Source: Burkholderiales bacterium | GTDB lineage: Bacteria; Pseudomonadota; Gammaproteobacteria; Burkholderiales; Casimicrobiaceae | Reading direction: 5' to 3' | Length of the DNA stretch: 8,909 bases | NCBI GenBank assembly: GCA_025354075.1 | Contig: JANXNO010000176.1 | Location: 1 to 8,909 of the forward strand | In this document: positions 1 through 7,679 of the stretch, piece after piece | How the letters are laid out: every line of letters begins with the position of its first letter | Numbering within the stretch: position 1 is the stretch's first letter | Made by a program: the position numbers and the translations under genes | Notes under the pieces: model-generated | Told to the model about the DNA's origin: nothing | The model's input: the letters and a program-made list of their open reading frames with translations, nothing else | The model's database searches: none

Positions 1-3000
1 CGCAGCGTTACGCCAGCACGATATTCGTCGCCATTGCGGACGACAGCGGGCAATCCGGAGAAGAGCTGCAAATCGCGTGTAGTACGAATACTTGCTTCAC
101 CTGTGCCGAACCGTTCGCCGTACGCATCGGCTACTGCCACGATTCGGAAGCGCGTGAGTGAATCGTTCAGCGGCACCTCTACGCTCGCCTCACCATTGGC
201 GTCCGTCACCACACTGCCCTGCCACAAAATCAATGTGTCAAACAGTTCGCGCGTACCTGCGCCACGCCCACCGGAACCGCCCGGCGGCAACGCCTTGCGA
301 CCGAAGTGCCGCTTGCCGATCACCTGCATTTGTGCGGTCGCCGTGGTCATGCCGTAATCGCGGCGCTTCATCATCGCCTCAAGCAATTTCCACGTGCTGT
401 TGCCCTGCAATTCGAGCAAGGCCTCATCGATGGCAAAAACCGCGAGTTCTGCGTTATCACCGGCGCGGTTGTTATTGCTGCGTGTGACTTTCACCTTAAC
501 CATCGACTTTTCGCGCGTCTGGTATTCCGCCTTGTCCGGCGTCACCGTCACGTTGAGGCTGTAGCGCTGCCAGTTCACATCTATGTTGGCGATGCCGAGT
601 TTGAACGCAGGTTTTGCCAGATCGACCAACGCGGTCGGCGCAGGCGCACCCACGCGTCCACGCACCAGCAATGCAGACACGTAAGCATTCGGTGCCCACT
701 CTTCTTTCACTGGCACTTCGATGACCGCTGATTTGCCCGACAGTTTCGTCACGAAGCTCGATAGCACCGCGCCTTCACGTTCAACCGTTACCAACACCGT
801 GGCCTCGCGGAACGGCATGCGCACCTGAAAACGCGCTTTGTCACCCGGTTCGTAGCGCTTTTTCTCAGGCAGCAGATCAATACGGTCCGAGCTTTCAGCG
901 CGGAACATCCAGTCGTCGCCGTTCGACGCCCAGACTGATGTCCCTGCACTGGCCGAACGGCCGCCGTTGTCGGCCACTTCAACAGTGAGTTGAATCTCGC
1001 CGGACGCGCTTACGCTACTGGTACAGGTGTATTTGCCGGTGCGGTCCGACGTGCCTTCGCAGAGCACGCCGAGGTCGCTCTTACGTTCGGTCGATTCGTA
1101 GCTGTAGAAACCGCCGATATTGCGCTTGCGATACGAGTCCCAGGTGCGGTTGCGACCGCGCACCTTGAACTTGACGCCACCCACTGGCTTGCCGGTGACG
1201 TCGGTGGTCACAATATCGTAGCCGAGCTTGTCGCGTGCCATCGCCCAGTCGGCGGTCTTGATGCCTACCAGCACCGATGCGGGCCACACTGTCGTGCGCG
1301 CCTGCGCGGTGTAAATCTCGCCGTTCGGATCTTTGTACTCCAGATCGGCAACCAGCGAATGCGGGCGATCCACCTTGGGAGTAACCATCGGCACGCGCGC
1401 ACTGCCTGCGGTAGAAAGTGCCAACGATTGATCTTCGCCTTCGGGCTGTTTGCTACCGCGCCGCGTGGTTCGCATTGAGCCATCTTCGTCGTATTCAGGA
1501 GCGCTGAAACTGTAGTCCGGCAATGCATCAAAACCCGGCCAAGTGCGCGCATCAAAGCGCGAGCGCACGGTCACCACATCACCGCTGGCTGGCCCGCCCG
1601 ATAGAAACGAAAGGCGCACGTCCACGTTGGCCTTGTCTCCGCCAACCACGTTCGCCTCCGCGATGCTGATCTCTGACTTGTAGACGGGCAAACGGAAGTC
1701 GGCCACCGTGAATCGCCCCGTCGTGCGACCACTAATTTCCACGCGATACTGCCCGCGCTTGCCGTTGGTCGGCATCTTGAGCTCGGTGATCGCATTACCG
1801 CGTGCGCTCCATTCCAGCGGCGTTGTGCTGCGCTGATTGTTGCCTTCGTTGATGATGGAGACAGTCTTTGGCAGTTTGCCAAACTCGGGCGCGCCGGTGC
1901 CGTAGCGCTTCAATTCTCGTGCGTAATGCTTCATGTGAACCGTCTCGCCGGGACGCAGCAGATTTCTCGCGAGGATGGTGTGGAGCGCCTGCTTGCTGTT
2001 GCTGCCGTTGTCGTCTTCGTAGTCCCACGGCAAATTGAATCGCCACTGCTCAATGCCTCGCGTCCAGTCGCTCCGGGTGAATGCCGTGTCGTCGCCGCTC
2101 TGCGCGAAGATGAACATGGGGCAGGATTCGCCCTTCTTCTGCGCTTTTGGCGTGAGCCGCGCGATACCGTCCTTGTCGGTTTTGCCAACGGCTAACTCCG
2201 CGCCTTTGCAGTCGCGAACACGGACATTGGCATCAGCCACGACGCCCGCATCATTTAATCGCGTGACCCAAACCAGCGCGCCTCCGGTGCCGGTTTTGGA
2301 ATGCACAGCGAGGTTCGTAACCAACGCAATGGTGCGCACGTACATCGAACCTTTTTTCTCCAGCAACGACGCCCCGAGCGCTGTTGATTCAGCCTCGACG
2401 ATATGCAGACCGGGCTCCGCGAGCGGCAAGCCAACGACCTCAAACTCTTTCGGCCCACCGGGTTTTGGCAGCGGCAACGATTGCACTTGCGCCACCCCTT
2501 TCAACAACGAACGACCACGCATATCGTCATCGCCCTTGGGCCGTTCGCCAAAGTCTGCGTAATCCGATTCCTCATCGTCCATCGAACGATCACTTTGCTG
2601 AAAGCCCAGCGTGCGCGCATACCAGCGGATCATGTCCTGCTCGCTGGTGACGCGCAGCTTGCGGATGGTTGCTGCGGTGCCAGCGCCCGCAGTGCCAGGC
2701 TCCAGATTGCGCACCGTGATCGGTAGCGCCGGATCTGCCTGTCGCTCCAGAATGCCAAAGCTGCGCGGAAACTTCACGAGTGGTGGATAGGCGCTGGTGC
2801 GCATTGTGTACGCACGCTTCAGTGTTAGCGCCGTGTTGGTGCCGGCCTCTTTCAGATTGGGTGGAACGACCAGCGTAAATTTCGTCTCTGGCGGCAGCTT
2901 GGAAAAGTTGATGCCTTCGCTGTCTTCGTTATCACCCTTGGGCGAGTACAGCTTGCCCGCATCGTCACGCAGACGAAAACGCACGATGTCTTTCGGATCA

Positions 3001-3506
3001 ATCGCGCGCTTGAAGCTGACGTACACATTGGCGAGCGGGTTGCAGCCCGCATCCTTGTTTTCACGGCTGCACGAAAGCTCCAGCCAGTCACCCGAGCGCA
3101 CCTTAAAACGCAGCGTGTCGGCGGCCTGCTTGGTGGCAGCCGTCGGCGAATCCCAGCGAATGATCACGTTCGCCCCACTCGAGAAATTTTGCGTGCAGCG
3201 GAACGCGATCCAGTTCTCGGTGTTGGTTATACCTGCCGCCTTCAGCACCTCGGTGCGGCGCGCGCCGCCGAACGTGCGCACGCTGTCCACTGAGCGCACG
3301 CCCTCCACTTCGCAGAACACATGGGCGATGAATGTCTTCGCATCCACCGGACCTTTGGCGCGAGCGAGGAACACCTGCTGCTCATCAATATCAATCGCCT
3401 CGTGTGCGGGGCGGGTTTCGGCGAGGGCCGGCAGATCAGTGGCAACGGCGTTGACTGAAAGTAACGCTGTTGCAGCAAAAAGCGAGGCTAGAAACGTGCG
3501 AGACAT
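1..3506 (-). CDS. Alpha-2-macroglobulin family protein, N-terminal 1168 codons (truncated by window edge)
   Basis: One open frame runs leftward from the ATG at 3506 to the window edge without a stop. Members of this family are large envelope proteins thought to trap and inhibit proteases reaching the periplasm. Residues 1-22 look like a signal peptide (SRTFLASLFAATALLSVNAVA), with likely cleavage after Ala22. There is no lipobox cysteine, so a soluble periplasmic protein is more likely than a lipoprotein. Recognisable blocks are a beta-domain start near Met388 (MYVRTIALVTNLAVHSKTG), the macroglobulin MG2 signature LLRPGETVHMK at 516-526, the bait-region-domain motif VFAIDEALLELQG around Asp1027, and the A2M-domain start LFDTLILWQGSVVTDANGEA from about 1088. 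A glycine-rich linker (PPGGSGGRGAG) lies between the last two. The C-terminal part, where a CXXQ thioester would be, is outside the window, so thioester status is unknown. It is divergent from recG. Family assignment is confident; the target protease is not known. Confidence 0.9.
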   Translation of the reverse strand, partial: MSRTFLASLFAATALLSVNAVATDLPALAETRPAHEAIDIDEQQVFLARAKGPVDAKTFIAHVFCEVEGVRSVDSVRTFGGARRTEVLKAAGITNTENWIAFRCTQNFSSGANVIIRWDSPTAATKQAADTLRFKVRSGDWLELSCSRENKDAGCNPLANVYVSFKRAIDPKDIVRFRLRDDAGKLYSPKGDNEDSEGINFSKLPPETKFTLVVPPNLKEAGTNTALTLKRAYTMRTSAYPPLVKFPRSFGILERQADPALPITVRNLEPGTAGAGTAATIRKLRVTSEQDMIRWYARTLGFQQSDRSMDDEESDYADFGERPKGDDDMRGRSLLKGVAQVQSLPLPKPGGPKEFEVVGLPLAEPGLHIVEAESTALGASLLEKKGSMYVRTIALVTNLAVHSKTGTGGALVWVTRLNDAGVVADANVRVRDCKGAELAVGKTDKDGIARLTPKAQKKGESCPMFIFAQSGDDTAFTRSDWTRGIEQWRFNLPWDYEDDNGSNSKQALHTILARNLLRPGETVHMKHYARELKRYGTGAPEFGKLPKTVSIINEGNNQRSTTPLEWSARGNAITELKMPTNGKRGQYRVEISGRTTGRFTVADFRLPVYKSEISIAEANVVGGDKANVDVRLSFLSGGPASGDVVTVRSRFDARTWPGFDALPDYSFSAPEYDEDGSMRTTRRGSKQPEGEDQSLALSTAGSARVPMVTPKVDRPHSLVADLEYKDPNGEIYTAQARTTVWPASVLVGIKTADWAMARDKLGYDIVTTDVTGKPVGGVKFKVRGRNRTWDSYRKRNIGGFYSYESTERKSDLGVLCEGTSDRTGKYTCTSSVSASGEIQLTVEVADNGGRSASAGTSVWASNGDDWMFRAESSDRIDLLPEKKRYEPGDKARFQVRMPFREATVLVTVEREGAVLSSFVTKLSGKSAVIEVPVKEEWAPNAYVSALLVRGRVGAPAPTALVDLAKPAFKLGIANIDVNWQRYSLNVTVTPDKAEYQTREKSMVKVKVTRSNNNRAGDNAELAVFAIDEALLELQGNSTWKLLEAMMKRRDYGMTTATAQMQVIGKRHFGRKALPPGGSGGRGAGTRELFDTLILWQGSVVTDANGEASVEVPLNDSLTRFRIVAVADAYGERFGTGEASIRTTRDLQLFSGLPAVVRNGDEYRAGVTL

Positions 3507-3510
3507 GGAG

Positions 3511-3515
3511 TCCTT
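3511..3515 (-). promoter_or_regulatory. Ribosome binding site of the A2M gene
   Basis: On the minus strand AAGGA lies four bases before the ATG at 3506 (AAGGACTCCATG). It supports this start, which also places a good signal peptide at the N terminus. Confidence 0.6.
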
Positions 3516-3556
3516 GGGATGCGAGGCAGAGATAGTCAATTTGCGTTGCGAAGGTT

Positions 3557-3626
3557 CGTTGTAGGAGCGGTTTGCCGCGACCTACGTTTGACAGGGCTTA
3601 GGTCGCGGCAAGCCGCTCCTACAACG
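3557..3626. repeat. REP-type palindrome pair, 27-bp inverted repeat
   Basis: The left arm 3557-3583 and right arm 3600-3626 are reverse complements at 26 of 27 positions, with a 16-base loop. Each arm contains the REP-like core GTAGGAGCGG, then (C/T)TTGCCGCGACC, and each arm can itself fold into a small hairpin (GCGGCAAGCCGC in the right arm). This matches the general style of REP elements arranged head to head, as known in Pseudomonas and other Gram-negative bacteria and mobilised by RAYT transposases. It sits between two divergent genes, so it is not placed as an ordinary terminator. A role in supercoiling control, mRNA ends or insulation is possible but is inference. Confidence 0.8.
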
Positions 3627-3675
3627 TGGGGTTGTACATCGGTTGCCAAAACGATGCAACCGATAAACTTGTTGC

Positions 3676-5778
3676 GTGACAACCGCTGCCGCCAACGCTG
3701 AACAACAGACGTATTTGCCCCCCGCTTTGCGACCCAAGCTCGCCAAATTGGGGGTGCAGCATTTGCGCGACATGCTGCTGCACTTTCCGATGCGCTACGA
3801 AGACCAGACGCAGGTGCGGCCCATCAGCGAGTTGGTTGCAGGCGAATCGGTGGTGGTTGAAGGCATCGTGGAGCACGCCGAAACGCAGTTCAAACCGCGC
3901 CGTCAGTTCGTCGTTTTGCTGCGTGCAATAAGCGACGACGGCAACAACAATTTCGCACCGCGCCTGACGCTGCGCTACTTCAACTTTTATCCCAACATCG
4001 TACAGGCGCTCAAAGTCGGCGCAACGGCTCGTGTGTTTGGCGACGTACGCGACGGACGTTATGGCCTGGAAATGGTGCATCCCGTCTTCAAAAAAGCGGA
4101 TGCGGAAACCACAGGAACAGGCAATCTGACACCGGTTTATCCGAGTGCTGGCGGCATTCCCCAAGCGGCGCTGCGTACGCTCGCCACCAAGGCGAGAAAG
4201 GTGGCCGGATGGCAAGATGACTTGCTGCCACGCGCCATCACCGAGGCGTTGCATTTGCCCGCATGGCGCGACGCGGTGCGCGTCCTGCATGAGCCCGCGC
4301 AAAGTGAATCGCCGATCGCGCTTGAAACGCGAACCCATCCAGCATGGCAACGCATCAAATTTGATGAATTGCTGGCACAGCAGATGGCGTTGCGCGACGC
4401 CAAAGCGTTGCGCGCGGGCGAGAGCGCGCTGGCCATTTCGCCGACTGGCCTGATTGGCGGGCTGTTGCGACAACGCCTGCCGTTCAAACTCACCGAGCCG
4501 CAGGAGCGTTCACTGACCGAAGTGCTGGTCGATATGGCGCGCCACACGCCGATGACGCGGCTGCTGCAAGGGGATGTCGGCAGCGGCAAAACGGTGGTCG
4601 CTGCGCTGGCCGCGTTGACCGCAATTGAGGCGGGCTATCAGGTCGCGTTTATGGCGCCGACCGAGCTGCTCGCCGAGCAGCATTTCAACAAGCTGCGGCA
4701 CTGGCTGGCCGATCTGCCGATCACGTTGACTTGGCTGACCGGAAGCCTGCCCGCCGCCGAACAAAAGGCCGCGCAGGCTGCGTGCAAGCGCGGCGAGACT
4801 CACATTGCGATTGGCACGCATGCGCTCTTTCAGAAGAAAGTTTCATTTGCGCGACTCGGCTTGATCGTGGTCGATGAGCAGCATCGCTTTGGCGTCGAGC
4901 AACGCCTGCAGCTGCGGCAACGCGGGCAACAGGACAGCGAACGCATTCTTGCCCCACACACGCTCATGATGAGCGCTACGCCGATCCCGCGTTCGCTCGC
5001 CATGAGTTACTACGCCGACCTTGATGTGTCGGTCATCGATGAGCTGCCACAAGGTCGGCAGCCAATCACTACCAAGCTCGTGGGCGAAGCACGACGTGGC
5101 GAAATCGCTAGTCGCATCTACGAGGCTGTGCAGCAAGGCGCGCAGGCGTACTGGGTGTGTCCGCTGATTGAAGAAAGCGAACTGATGGAGGTGGAGTTGC
5201 AAAACGCCACCGCGCTGTACGCCGACCTCGTACTCATCATGCCCAACATCAAAGTCGCGTTGCTACACGGACGCATGAAGACCGACGAAAAAGCCGCGAT
5301 CATGGCCGACTTCGCTGCCAATCGCGTGCAAGTGTTGGTCGCAACCACGGTCATCGAAGTAGGTGTCGATGTGCCCAACGCAAGCTGGATGGTGATCGAA
5401 CACGCCGAGCGTTTCGGTCTCGCGCAATTGCATCAACTACGCGGTCGCGTCGGGCGCGGCGCGGCGGCGTCGACCTGCATTTTGCTGTTCGCCGACAAGT
5501 TATCCGACACGGCAAAGCAGCGCCTGAAAGTCATCTACGAAAACACAGACGGTTTTGTGATCGCCCGCGAAGACCTGCGTATTCGAGGACCTGGCGAATT
5601 GCTCGGGCCGAGGCAGTCCGGTTTGCCGTCGCTGCGCTACGCCAACATCGAAGAAGACATTGAGCTGGTCGAGTCTGCACGCGATGCAGCTAGCAAACTT
5701 GAGAACGACGTATCGTTCGATAAAGCAGCCTTTCTGGATCGATGGATCAAGAACCGGGCGGAGTTTGTGAAAGCTTGA
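3676..5778 (+). CDS. recG: ATP-dependent DNA helicase RecG
   Basis: RecG binds stalled forks and Holliday junctions and drives fork reversal and branch migration in recombinational repair. The protein is 700 residues, close to the roughly 690 usual for the family. An N-terminal wedge/OB-fold domain spans about residues 10-250 and is followed by a complete superfamily 2 helicase core. Visible motifs are Walker A GDVGSGKT at 299-306 (Lys305), motif Ia MAPTELLAEQH at 326-336, motif II DEQH at 400-403, motif III SATP at 433-436, motif V TTVIEVGVDVP near 557-567 and motif VI QLRGRVGRG at 587-595. The C-terminal block RGPGELLGPRQSG (637-649) corresponds to the RecG TRG region. The start is GTG at 3676; an in-frame TAA at 3664-3666 excludes a longer protein. 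No strong Shine-Dalgarno is seen before the GTG. The gene is monocistronic here, divergent from the A2M gene and convergent with the HipA-like gene. Confidence 0.97.
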   Translation: MTTAAANAEQQTYLPPALRPKLAKLGVQHLRDMLLHFPMRYEDQTQVRPISELVAGESVVVEGIVEHAETQFKPRRQFVVLLRAISDDGNNNFAPRLTLRYFNFYPNIVQALKVGATARVFGDVRDGRYGLEMVHPVFKKADAETTGTGNLTPVYPSAGGIPQAALRTLATKARKVAGWQDDLLPRAITEALHLPAWRDAVRVLHEPAQSESPIALETRTHPAWQRIKFDELLAQQMALRDAKALRAGESALAISPTGLIGGLLRQRLPFKLTEPQERSLTEVLVDMARHTPMTRLLQGDVGSGKTVVAALAALTAIEAGYQVAFMAPTELLAEQHFNKLRHWLADLPITLTWLTGSLPAAEQKAAQAACKRGETHIAIGTHALFQKKVSFARLGLIVVDEQHRFGVEQRLQLRQRGQQDSERILAPHTLMMSATPIPRSLAMSYYADLDVSVIDELPQGRQPITTKLVGEARRGEIASRIYEAVQQGAQAYWVCPLIEESELMEVELQNATALYADLVLIMPNIKVALLHGRMKTDEKAAIMADFAANRVQVLVATTVIEVGVDVPNASWMVIEHAERFGLAQLHQLRGRVGRGAAASTCILLFADKLSDTAKQRLKVIYENTDGFVIAREDLRIRGPGELLGPRQSGLPSLRYANIEEDIELVESARDAASKLENDVSFDKAAFLDRWIKNRAEFVKA

Positions 5779-5787
5779 CCTGATTTC

Positions 5788-5855
5788 TGTGGGAGCGGCT
5801 CTAGCGCGACTCTCACGTTGGCGTAATGAATCATCGCGGTGGAACCGCTCCCACA
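5788..5855. repeat. REP-type inverted repeat after recG
   Basis: TGTGGGAGCGG at 5788-5798 is the perfect reverse complement of CCGCTCCCACA at 5845-5855. The inner stretches containing CGCGA (5805-5809) and TCGCG (5834-5838) can extend the stem imperfectly. The core resembles the 3557-3626 element but has GTGGGAGCGG in place of GTAGGAGCGG, so it is a variant of the same type. It begins ten bases after the recG stop and lies between convergent genes, so it could protect or end both transcripts. It has no clear U-tract, so a classical intrinsic terminator is not shown. Confidence 0.7.
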
Positions 5856-5865
5856 AGTTGCAATC

Positions 5866-6115
5866 GCCTAAAAATACAGGCAAATGCATCTCTAGCCATG
5901 CTCACCTGCTCAGTCGCCCGTTTTTTGGGTGAGGCAGCGTCCCGCGTGGCTTTTCTATTTCTGAAGTTAGCGCTTGTCCCATGAAGACACTTTTCGTATG
6001 AAACTTGAACAACTCGCGTGCCGTTTGGTCGATGAGGGAGCTTGTGGTCTGATCCGTCTGTAAACAACGATATAAAACCCTTGCGAGCGTTGGAGCGTTG
6101 TCGCGCGAGCGCCGC
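5866..6115 (+). repeat. Left copy of diverged direct repeat (prfA upstream region plus first codons)
   Basis: This stretch aligns in the same orientation with 7680-7916. Shared blocks include AATG(C/T)ATCT(C/T)TAGCCATGC near 5883 and 7695, GAGGCAGC followed by CGCGTGGCTTTT near 5931-5954, CTTGAACAACTC at 6004-6015 (right copy 7812-7823), GTCTGATCC near 6047, and the 18-base GCGTTGTCGCGCGAGCGC at 6095-6112 (right copy 7896-7913). Substitutions and short indels are spread throughout, so the duplication is old. Homology fades a few bases before the stop codon of the HipA-like gene at 6118. Confidence 0.85.
5981..6115 (+). pseudogene. Decayed 5' fragment of prfA (about first 43 codons)
   Basis: The sequence from the ATG at 5981 aligns with the start of the intact prfA at 7788, covering codons 1 to about 43. 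One A is missing in the run after the ATG (ATGAAGACAC against ATGAAAGACAC). This shifts the frame and gives a TGA after six codons. Further small indels and a TAA (6061-6063) follow. The rest of the release factor gene is absent: the match stops where the convergent HipA-like gene ends. It cannot make RF1. It is best read as the original or displaced 5' end of prfA, left behind when the intervening segment arrived. A random similarity is excluded by long identical blocks in the same order and by the similar upstream region. Confidence 0.85.
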
Positions 6116-6117
6116 TG

Positions 6118-7479
6118 CTAAACGACGATACTGCGTTCCTGCGCAAACCTTCGCCACCCTTCGCTCACCGCATCGGCACGCGAGACGCGCTGCCAAAATG
6201 CATTCGCCAGCGCTCGTGCTGTTGCCGCAATGGGGGGTGGTAGCACTGCGCTTAACTCGTTACTAAATGCGGTGAATTCGATGTCGCTGTGCGGGCCGGG
6301 GGCGAAGCGCATGGGCAGCATGTCATAGCAGGGGGCGAGTGTCATGCGTCCTTTGGTGATGGCTTGGGGCGTATCGACGATCACGCCGAGGTTGCCGAAG
6401 TGCATGTCGGTGTTGCCGATGAGTTGCCCAAAGGCGTAGAGCGTTTGTGTAGTGGCGAGCGCATCAAACGCGATTCGCTTTTGTGCAGCGAGGCGAGCGA
6501 TGGTGTTCGGCCAACTTTGCGGCGCGCCCGCGACGAAGGCAGCATGCACGGAGGCGAGCGGCAACAGGTGTCGGCGGCCTAAGCTTACTGCCTGCAAACC
6601 ACTCACGCGATCTATGCGGGTGGATTCAAAATACGTGCGCTTGCTGCTCACCACGATGCGCGATTCGGGTGTGGCAAAACCGTGCTCGCGCAGCACGTCG
6701 CAAGCGATGGCCTCAGCATGCAGCAGATCGTTCCATCGCTCGCCAAACGGCGTGCCGCGCGGCGGGCTGAATTTCACCAACACGTCGCGAACACGGCCAC
6801 TGACGTCAATCAGGCGGGTACTGAATTTGGGTTGTTCGCCGTCAGCGCTGGAGCCGGCAACGCGGCCCTGAGTAGCCTCGTCAGCGAGGTTGTCGTAGAG
6901 CGTTGCTAGCGTTCCGGCCTCATCGCGCTGAGGCGGCGTTCGCTGCGTCGATTGCCACGCGTTCACTGCCGCCTCGCCGAGCAAAATTGCGCCCGCATGA
7001 TCGAGCACTGCCGATTGCGCGGCGAACAGTTGTTGCGCCAGCGACCAGCGCTCGGGCTGCGCGTCCCAATCGGTGGTGACGGCACCGAGGCGGCTGCGTG
7101 ATGCGCGGCCGAGATACCCGCGCAGCTTCAGCGGAGTCATGAACCACGGCAGGTCGCGAGGTGTTGTGATGTTAATGCCGAGTCCTACGCCGCTGCCGTA
7201 GACGTGCAGCACGTCGGGCTGCAGGTGCGAAGCAAGGGCAAATTCGGTCACGGTACCGTCATCGGCCACCCAAAACAGCGGCCACTGCGCCGCACCCGTG
7301 ATCGAGGGCGCTGGACGCGCGTAGCGCGTGTTCTTGCCGCGACCCACCACGAGAACGTCCGCACCGACGGCAGCAGCTTGGCGCTTGATGGTGATCGGGT
7401 CTACACCCAACAATCGCGCAGCATCAGGCGCTGAAAGCGGGCCTTCGCGGGCAAGCAAGGTGGCGAGCGGAGTCTCCAT
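6118..7479 (-). CDS. HipA-family kinase/toxin with N-terminal helix-turn-helix (YjjJ-like)
   Basis: The 453-residue protein has a winged helix-turn-helix-like N terminus (about 1-60; LSAPDAARLLGVDPITIKRQ), a HipA N-terminal-type region, then a HipA kinase domain. HipA proteins are protein kinases; E. coli HipA phosphorylates glutamyl-tRNA synthetase. Visible features are the HipA-type loop SSADGEQPKFS at 210-220, the probable ATP-binding Lys236 in VLVKFSP, the catalytic loop GNTDMHFGN with Asp358 and Asn363, and the metal-binding Asp386 in APCYDMLPM. All key residues are present, so the enzyme looks active. Length and architecture match the solitary YjjJ type, about 440 residues in E. coli. 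No hipB-like gene lies on either side, and the fused helix-turn-helix may serve as its own regulator (inference). No Shine-Dalgarno precedes the ATG. The gene lies between the two copies of a prfA 5' repeat, suggesting acquisition. Its substrate is unknown. Confidence 0.9.
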   Translation of the reverse strand: METPLATLLAREGPLSAPDAARLLGVDPITIKRQAAAVGADVLVVGRGKNTRYARPAPSITGAAQWPLFWVADDGTVTEFALASHLQPDVLHVYGSGVGLGINITTPRDLPWFMTPLKLRGYLGRASRSRLGAVTTDWDAQPERWSLAQQLFAAQSAVLDHAGAILLGEAAVNAWQSTQRTPPQRDEAGTLATLYDNLADEATQGRVAGSSADGEQPKFSTRLIDVSGRVRDVLVKFSPPRGTPFGERWNDLLHAEAIACDVLREHGFATPESRIVVSSKRTYFESTRIDRVSGLQAVSLGRRHLLPLASVHAAFVAGAPQSWPNTIARLAAQKRIAFDALATTQTLYAFGQLIGNTDMHFGNLGVIVDTPQAITKGRMTLAPCYDMLPMRFAPGPHSDIEFTAFSNELSAVLPPPIAATARALANAFWQRVSRADAVSEGWRRFAQERSIVV

Positions 7480-7490
7480 GTATACTAGTA

Positions 7491-7519
7491 AATGTACGTT
7501 ATTTGATTATTATTATCAA
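7491..7519 (-). promoter_or_regulatory. Candidate promoter of the HipA-like gene, possibly leaderless
   Basis: On the minus strand TTGATA (7514-7519) and TACATT (7491-7496) are separated by 17 bases, a fair sigma-70 match. The expected transcription start would fall only a few bases before the ATG at 7479, so the message may be leaderless, in keeping with the missing Shine-Dalgarno. The region is markedly AT-rich compared with its surroundings. It contains small palindromes that could bind the protein's own helix-turn-helix: TTGAT-N7-ATCAA at 7503-7519 overlapping the -35, and GTATAC and TACTAGTA at 7480-7490 at the start site. Operator function is inference. Confidence 0.45.
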
Positions 7520-7558
7520 TAGCTTAGTAATTTATTTAGGCTCTTAATGTTCTGTAAT

Positions 7559-7587
7559 TTGACGGGACACTTTACCTACGCACTATT
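7559..7587 (+). promoter_or_regulatory. Weak candidate prfA promoter
   Basis: TTGACG at 7559-7564 is a good -35 match and is followed after 17 bases by ACTATT, a poor -10. The site lies about 200 bases before prfA. It is outside the duplicated segment, so if real it would have been acquired with the intervening DNA. Confidence is low. Confidence 0.2.
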
Positions 7588-7679
7588 CGCAAAAATTGGC
7601 AGCGCGGTTCGTGTTGCGACGCAACCAACAAGCATGAGAGCTAGATTGACCACCTCAGCCCAACGCCGCTCCACGCTTG

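Noticed and set aside
2797..3564. Plus-strand 255-codon open frame opposite the A2M gene
   Set aside because: The minus-strand frame is continuous over 1168 codons with a signal peptide and A2M motifs; this frame is low-complexity, Ser/Arg-rich shadow.
3588..3593. Perfect TTGACA in the loop of the REP pair, as a recG -35 box
   Set aside because: At a 17-base spacing the -10 position reads AGCCGC, and no acceptable -10 is found at nearby spacings.
3619..4473. Minus-strand 284-codon open frame opposite the start of recG
   Set aside because: It overlaps conserved recG coding sequence and the REP element and has no recognisable family features.
5917..5928. CCCGTTTTTTGGG-like T-run as an intrinsic terminator
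   Set aside because: The stem would be only about three bases with the T-run in the loop, not after a hairpin; it lies inside the decayed repeat.
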